Of a DNA stretch of 10,634 nucleotides, positions 7,255 through 10,634 are shown piece by piece (position 1 is the stretch's first letter; each line of letters opens with the position of its first letter). The position numbers were made by a program, and so were the translations under genes. The stretch is from Lachnospiraceae bacterium. GTDB lineage: Bacteria > Bacillota > Clostridia > Lachnospirales > Lachnospiraceae. The stretch lies in contig JAFVAA010000224.1 of NCBI GenBank assembly GCA_017476305.1, forward strand, positions 1 to 10,634, given 5' to 3'. The notes under the pieces were generated by a model that saw only the letters and a list, made by a program, of their open reading frames with translations, made no database searches and was not told where the DNA came from.

Positions 7255-7788
7255 TCAGTCCTGCAGGCCCGCTCTCGCCCATGCTGCCAAGCCCGCTCCA
7301 TGCCGGAATTCTCCATTCATGATAAGAGACTTTACCTCCTCCACAGGAAGCAGCCTCTGCCTGATTACCTCTCCGGGCTCCAGGGCAGTATCCCCCTTTG
7401 CTTCACATTCTATGAGAAACAGGTGAATCTTCTCATTCGTGGAGCCAAAGGACGGGTAGAAAAAGCCAAGAGCCTTCACGCTCTGGACCAAAAAGCCGGT
7501 CTCCTCCTTTAACTCCCGCACAGCAGCCTCCTCAGGTGTCTCTCCCTCGTCCACAAATCCGCCAGGAAGCTCCCACTGCCACTCTCTGACCGGATAACGG
7601 TACTGTCTCTGCAAGATGATCTTATCCTGATACTTCGCCAGGATACTGACACCTTCCCGTATTTTCAGATAATCATAATTCTGTTCTGTCCCATTCACAC
7701 GTACCCTGTCCTGTACAATAGTAAAACGTCCCGCCTGCATTTCTTCAGAATAAAGTGTTTCAAACGGATTTTTCAGCTCATCTGTCAT
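7255..7788 (-). CDS. NUDIX hydrolase, ADP-ribose pyrophosphatase type
   Basis: Cytosolic hydrolase of 177 residues that likely cleaves ADP-ribose or a related nucleoside diphosphate sugar to AMP and sugar phosphate. A complete Nudix box (GX5EX7REUXEEXGU) occupies residues 77-99, with the metal ligands in REL-KEE (91-96). The lead-in [17 protein letters not shown] (61-77) and [15 protein letters not shown] (111-125), with a proline about 14 residues after the box, are typical of the ADP-ribose subgroup. Length is normal. Start choice: AAAGGAG lies 6 nt before ATG 7788. An earlier in-frame ATG at 7809 would place this ribosome site inside the gene. It sits between two carbohydrate esterases, 96 bp after one and 77 bp before the other. 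Either it is a housekeeping passenger or it handles a nucleotide sugar made in the same pathway. The sequence does not decide. Confidence 0.9.
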   Translation of the reverse strand: MTDELKNPFETLYSEEMQAGRFTIVQDRVRVNGTEQNYDYLKIREGVSILAKYQDKIILQRQYRYPVREWQWELPGGFVDEGETPEEAAVRELKEETGFLVQSVKALGFFYPSFGSTNEKIHLFLIECEAKGDTALEPGEVIRQRLLPVEEVKSLIMNGEFRHGAGLAAWARAGLQD

Positions 7789-7884
7789 ACCGATCTCCTT
7801 TCCCTGCAATCTAATGCTCTTAAGCAGTCAGATATCCATGTTGAAGTATAGCGCGCACCGGCTTCCGGTTTTCCTCCCCGACCG

Positions 7885-9003
7885 TTATGCTACTATAAAC
7901 GAAAGCAGATAAAATGGTGCCTTATCCTCCTCCGTCGCCTCCATAATCTCGATCTCTATTGTATGCGTTCCCTTCTCTCCGTGATGAAGAACCGGCTCTA
8001 TATACAGACAATCTCCCCATGTCTCCTCGAAATTTCCATCGAGTACCACAGCATTCCCAGTATCTCCGTCTAAAATAAGCCTCGCCACCGGTGACGGCTT
8101 ATGAATGGTCTTTCGGTACTGGACTGCGATACAGCTTCCCTCTGCCACGAGCTTCAGCCGGTCTCCTTTCCTTCTGCCTACCCAGCCATTTTTAAAGAAA
8201 TCCAGATGTCCCGTTTTCTCCTCTGCATCTGCCCGAAATCCCAAAAGCTCCGGTGTACCGTTTTCAATCGTCAGACGTACTGCTTTTTCATAAGCGTTCT
8301 GCGTATAGCACGCTATTTTTTCTGGATTTTCCTTTCCTTTTTCTGCTTCGGAAGGTCCCCCTGACAGCTCCGGAGTTTTTCCACCTTCCAGGATTTTTTC
8401 AATCGTTCCGGCAATTTTTTCTGCCAGAAGCTGATGTCCGAGATCATTCGGATGCAGTCCGTCAGGAGAAAGTTCCTCCTGCGTATATTTTCCCTCTGTT
8501 AGCATGCTATATATTTCTTCCTTCACACTGACATGCGGAATCTGATAGTGATCCCCTACCGCATTATGAAACTCCTGTGCCGTTTTCCCGCTGTCATAAA
8601 AGCAGTTATTCAAAAGAATTACTGCAGGCTTCGTATCGCTGTACCAGATATTTCGCAATAGTCCCTCATAGGTTTCCTGAAAAAATTCATCCGGTTCATC
8701 ATTCACGCTAAAATCCACCACCACGAAATCCGGACGATACATCAAAAGATCCCTATGTACTCTTGACACTCCGAAATGCGAGCTGGTTCCTCCAATCCCT
8801 GCATTGACATAATGAAACACCGCATTCGGATACTTTTTCTGCCACCAGTCAAATACCCGGTACGCATAGCAGGTTTCCGGCTCAGATGCCAAAGAGCCCT
8901 GTGTGATCGAGCCGCCAAAAAAGCCAAGGGTAAGCTCCTCTCCCCTTTCTGCCCGTTCTGCAAATTTTTTTAACCGCAAAATCCCCTCGGTATACTTTTC
9001 CAT
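7885..9003 (-). CDS. CE17-like SGNH acetylesterase with C-terminal beta domain
   Basis: Esterase of 372 residues. The N-terminal SGNH domain (about 22-205) has the nucleophile Ser32 in FFGGSITQG, Gly71 in NAGIGGTSS, Asn101 in DFSVND, and Asp181/His184 in SPDGLHPNDLGH, giving a complete catalytic set. A charged linker (about 206-230) leads to a beta-rich C-terminal domain (about 235-372), probably carbohydrate-binding. This order, the GGS instead of GDS, and the length resemble the CE17 mannan 2-O-acetylesterase of Roseburia, whose C-terminal module is CBM35-like. No signal peptide is present, so it should be cytosolic. Start choice: ATG 9003 follows AAAGGA by 8 nt. ATG 9012 (5 nt after AAAGG) and GTG 9033 (no ribosome site) are alternatives. 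Two genes from a CE2-like esterase, together fitting deacetylation of imported manno-oligosaccharides. General SGNH assignment is certain; CE17 membership and substrate are inferred. Confidence 0.8.
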   Translation of the reverse strand: MEKYTEGILRLKKFAERAERGEELTLGFFGGSITQGSLASEPETCYAYRVFDWWQKKYPNAVFHYVNAGIGGTSSHFGVSRVHRDLLMYRPDFVVVDFSVNDEPDEFFQETYEGLLRNIWYSDTKPAVILLNNCFYDSGKTAQEFHNAVGDHYQIPHVSVKEEIYSMLTEGKYTQEELSPDGLHPNDLGHQLLAEKIAGTIEKILEGGKTPELSGGPSEAEKGKENPEKIACYTQNAYEKAVRLTIENGTPELLGFRADAEEKTGHLDFFKNGWVGRRKGDRLKLVAEGSCIAVQYRKTIHKPSPVARLILDGDTGNAVVLDGNFEETWGDCLYIEPVLHHGEKGTHTIEIEIMEATEEDKAPFYLLSFIVA

Positions 9004-9044
9004 CTCTATCATCCTTTCCCTAATCTCATTCACTACTTTTAAAT

Positions 9045-9087
9045 GTTCCTATATCTTCTAATAGTTCCTATATCTTCCATCAGGAAC
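9045..9087. repeat. Direct and inverted repeats before the CE17-like gene
   Basis: GTTCCTATATCTTC occurs exactly twice (9045-9058 and 9064-9077), a 19-bp period, about two helical turns. The inverted complement of its first six bases, AGGAAC, follows at 9082-9087. They lie in the 100-bp gap between the YesL-type gene and the CE17-like esterase. Sites on one face of the helix suggest a regulator binding site, or the remains of a short tandem duplication. A weak minus-strand promoter (TTCCTG, 17 bp, TATTAG) overlaps them. No T-tract supports a terminator. Confidence 0.45.
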
Positions 9088-9103
9088 CGTACATAAGTTT
9101 TTG

Positions 9104-9694
9104 CTATATCAGCATCCTCTCCAAAGCTGCATCAAAGCCGAGAAACAATGCCCCCGGACCAATGAGAAGAAGCACCGGGACAATGTATATCAAAACGCCT
9201 GCTCCTAAAAACAGCAAAGCGATACCAAATGTCCAGTGCATTTTTCCCGCACAGAGAACCAGTTCTTCCTTCACCTTCATTTTCGACATATCTTCATCCG
9301 TCTGGAAATAGGCATGGAGCAAGACCCATCCGACTGCAAAGACAGAAACGAGAAGCATCGGAATAAAAAACATCCCCTCCGTCCTTCCTGCAATCATGGC
9401 TCTCCTGAAATACCACAGGTCGATCCCTAAAACACCCAGCACGCAGATCTGCAAAAGCCAGATTTTAAAAGTGCTTTTAAAATATTTATAAAACGTTGAA
9501 AAATAAGTCTTCGCCACATACCCTTTTTCCTTCCTGACAGCCAGATACACCGTGTCATACATGGCAGGAAGGGAAGCACCTATCGTAATAAGAGGCACCG
9601 AAGTAATCAGCCACAAAATGCTGACAAAAAACAGATTTACCACCATATTTCCATACTTTACGACAGCCCCATCCTGGTCAAATACATTTTTCAA
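9104..9694 (-). CDS. YesL/DUF624-family membrane protein
   Basis: Integral membrane protein of 196 residues. The N-terminal signature fits YesL/DUF624: NLFFVSILWLITSVPLITIG (20-39) followed by ASLPAMYDTVY. Hydrophobic segments are at about 17-40, 78-96, 108-129 and 154-185, the last long enough for one or two helices. DUF624 proteins are commonly found near carbohydrate transport and polysaccharide-use genes in Firmicutes, but their molecular role is unknown. Start choice: the frame begins with TTG at 9694, 8 nt after AGGAGG. The ATG at 9701 touches that site and is in another frame, so a TTG start is the best reading. It begins 25 bp after the phospho-sugar mutase stop and is very probably co-transcribed with it. 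Confidence 0.85.
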   Translation of the reverse strand: MKNVFDQDGAVVKYGNMVVNLFFVSILWLITSVPLITIGASLPAMYDTVYLAVRKEKGYVAKTYFSTFYKYFKSTFKIWLLQICVLGVLGIDLWYFRRAMIAGRTEGMFFIPMLLVSVFAVGWVLLHAYFQTDEDMSKMKVKEELVLCAGKMHWTFGIALLFLGAGVLIYIVPVLLLIGPGALFLGFDAALERMLI

Positions 9695-9719
9695 GGCGCA
9701 TCCCTCCTTTTATCGCTGC

Positions 9720-10634
9720 TTATCCTAACTTCTGCTCCAAATCGGCTAAAATCTTTTTCTCCAGCTCCTCTGCCTCTGCCTTATTCTCTGTACTGACAGA
9801 AACATACGCCTTTACTTTCGGCTCCGTTCCTGACGGTCTCACCACGATAGAGCAGCCGTCCTCCAGATAAAATTTCAGCACATCCGACTTTGGAAGGCCA
9901 TCCAGCCCCTGCGCATAATCCAGACACTTCTCTACCTTCTTCCCGCCGAAGGAAGAAACATCCCCGCGCAGTCCTTTCATGATTGCCTTCATCTTTTCCA
10001 GACCTGATGCACCCTCAAATTCGTAGGAATGAACCGAATTCAAACAATATCCATAAGCCTTGTAAAGCTCTTCCAACTGCTCTAAAAGGCTAATTCCCTT
10101 CGACTTATAGTAAGCAAACATCTCACAGATCAAAAATGCCCCGTCTACTGCATCCTTATCTCTGACATAGGAACCACTCAGATACCCATAGCTCTCCTCA
10201 AAGCCGAAAATATAGGAATCTGCCTTTCCCTTTTCCTCCAGATAGCCAATCTGCTCTCCTATGAACTTAAATCCCGTCAAAACATTGACCGTCCTGACAT
10301 CATAGTGATTCGCAATCTGCTCTCCTAAATCCGTCGTCACAATCGTTTTAATCATCACGGGATCCTCCGGCATCGTACCATTTTCGATACGCTTTTTACA
10401 CACATAGTCAAGAAGCAGGCAGCCGGTCTGATTTCCCGTCAGAAGCACATACTCGCCATCCGCATTTTTCACTGCAATTCCCACACGGTCACAGTCCGGA
10501 TCTGTAGCCAAAAGAAGGTCTGCCTGATTCTTCTTCGCATACTCCATCCCAAGTGCCATCGCTTCCCGAATCTCCTGATTCGGATACGGGCAGGTCGGAA
10601 AATTTCCGTCTGGCTGCTCCTGCTCCTTTACCAC
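9720..10634 (-). CDS. Phosphoglucomutase/phosphomannomutase (5' end beyond window)
   Basis: C-terminal 304 residues of an alpha-D-phosphohexomutase, which interconverts hexose-1- and hexose-6-phosphates in the cytosol. Family enzymes of this type are about 570 residues, so roughly half is outside the right edge, including the phosphoserine loop. Seen here, in window numbering: metal-binding DPDCDR (45-50), GFKFIGEQI (121-129), the sugar-selecting loop GFEESYGY (144-151), and the C-terminal phosphate-binding loop RPSGTEPKVKAYV (266-278). The reading frame enters at 10634 without a start. The GTG there is an internal codon. First visible gene of the operon-like run towards the esterases. With CE17/CE2-like esterases downstream, a role in passing mannose- or glucose-1-phosphate released by phosphorylases into glycolysis is plausible. 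Specificity for glucose or mannose is not decided by these motifs. Confidence 0.95.
   Translation of the reverse strand: MVKEQEQPDGNFPTCPYPNQEIREAMALGMEYAKKNQADLLLATDPDCDRVGIAVKNADGEYVLLTGNQTGCLLLDYVCKKRIENGTMPEDPVMIKTIVTTDLGEQIANHYDVRTVNVLTGFKFIGEQIGYLEEKGKADSYIFGFEESYGYLSGSYVRDKDAVDGAFLICEMFAYYKSKGISLLEQLEELYKAYGYCLNSVHSYEFEGASGLEKMKAIMKGLRGDVSSFGGKKVEKCLDYAQGLDGLPKSDVLKFYLEDGCSIVVRPSGTEPKVKAYVSVSTENKAEAEELEKKILADLEQKLG

Noticed and set aside
7840..7870. Hairpin ACCGG-AAG-CCGGT and a TATACT box before the NUDIX gene
   Set aside because: The stem is only 5 bp with no T-tract, and no matching -35 is found at 16-18 bp from TATACT, so neither a terminator nor a promoter is called.

Overview
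The window looks like chromosome from a Lachnospiraceae-type Clostridia (gut Firmicute). This is inferred from strong AGGAGG-type ribosome binding sites, sigmaA-type promoters, moderate GC, and protein types typical of the family: a phospho-sugar mutase, a YesL/DUF624 protein, cytosolic SGNH esterases and a dCache chemoreceptor. All genes but one lie on the minus strand, so transcription mostly runs from right to left. No rRNA, tRNA, CRISPR array or mobile element was seen.

Left block (1-3560): a TetR-family regulator, then a medium-chain-type acyl-CoA ligase, then a FabF-like beta-ketoacyl synthase that runs off the left edge. Ligase and synthase overlap by 23 bp and form one operon. Its promoter (TTGACA, 17 bp, TATTCT) is followed one base later by a perfect palindrome with 19-bp arms at the expected transcription start. 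This is very likely the operator of the adjacent TetR repressor. The block reads as a ligand-controlled acyl-activation and chain-extension pathway whose product cannot be told from the window.

Middle block (3563-6060): a 660-residue methyl-accepting chemotaxis protein whose dCache domain carries the full set of residues expected of an amino-acid sensor. Divergent from it is a short two-helix membrane protein of unknown function, the only plus-strand gene.

Right block (6065-10634): phospho-sugar mutase (partial) - YesL/DUF624 membrane protein - SGNH esterase with a C-terminal beta-rich domain (CE17-like) - ADP-ribose-type NUDIX hydrolase - second SGNH esterase with an N-terminal beta domain (CE2-like). 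A large hairpin with a T-rich tract closes the block. A CE17/CE2 pair without signal peptides beside a phosphohexomutase resembles the part of beta-mannan utilisation loci of gut Lachnospiraceae that deacetylates imported manno-oligosaccharides. The mutase would then link mannose/glucose-1-phosphate to glycolysis. The NUDIX gene between the two esterases is an unexplained insertion in that scheme.

The points most worth a second look are the palindromic operator and its acyl operon, the CE17-NUDIX-CE2 group, and the amino-acid-sensor signature of the chemoreceptor.
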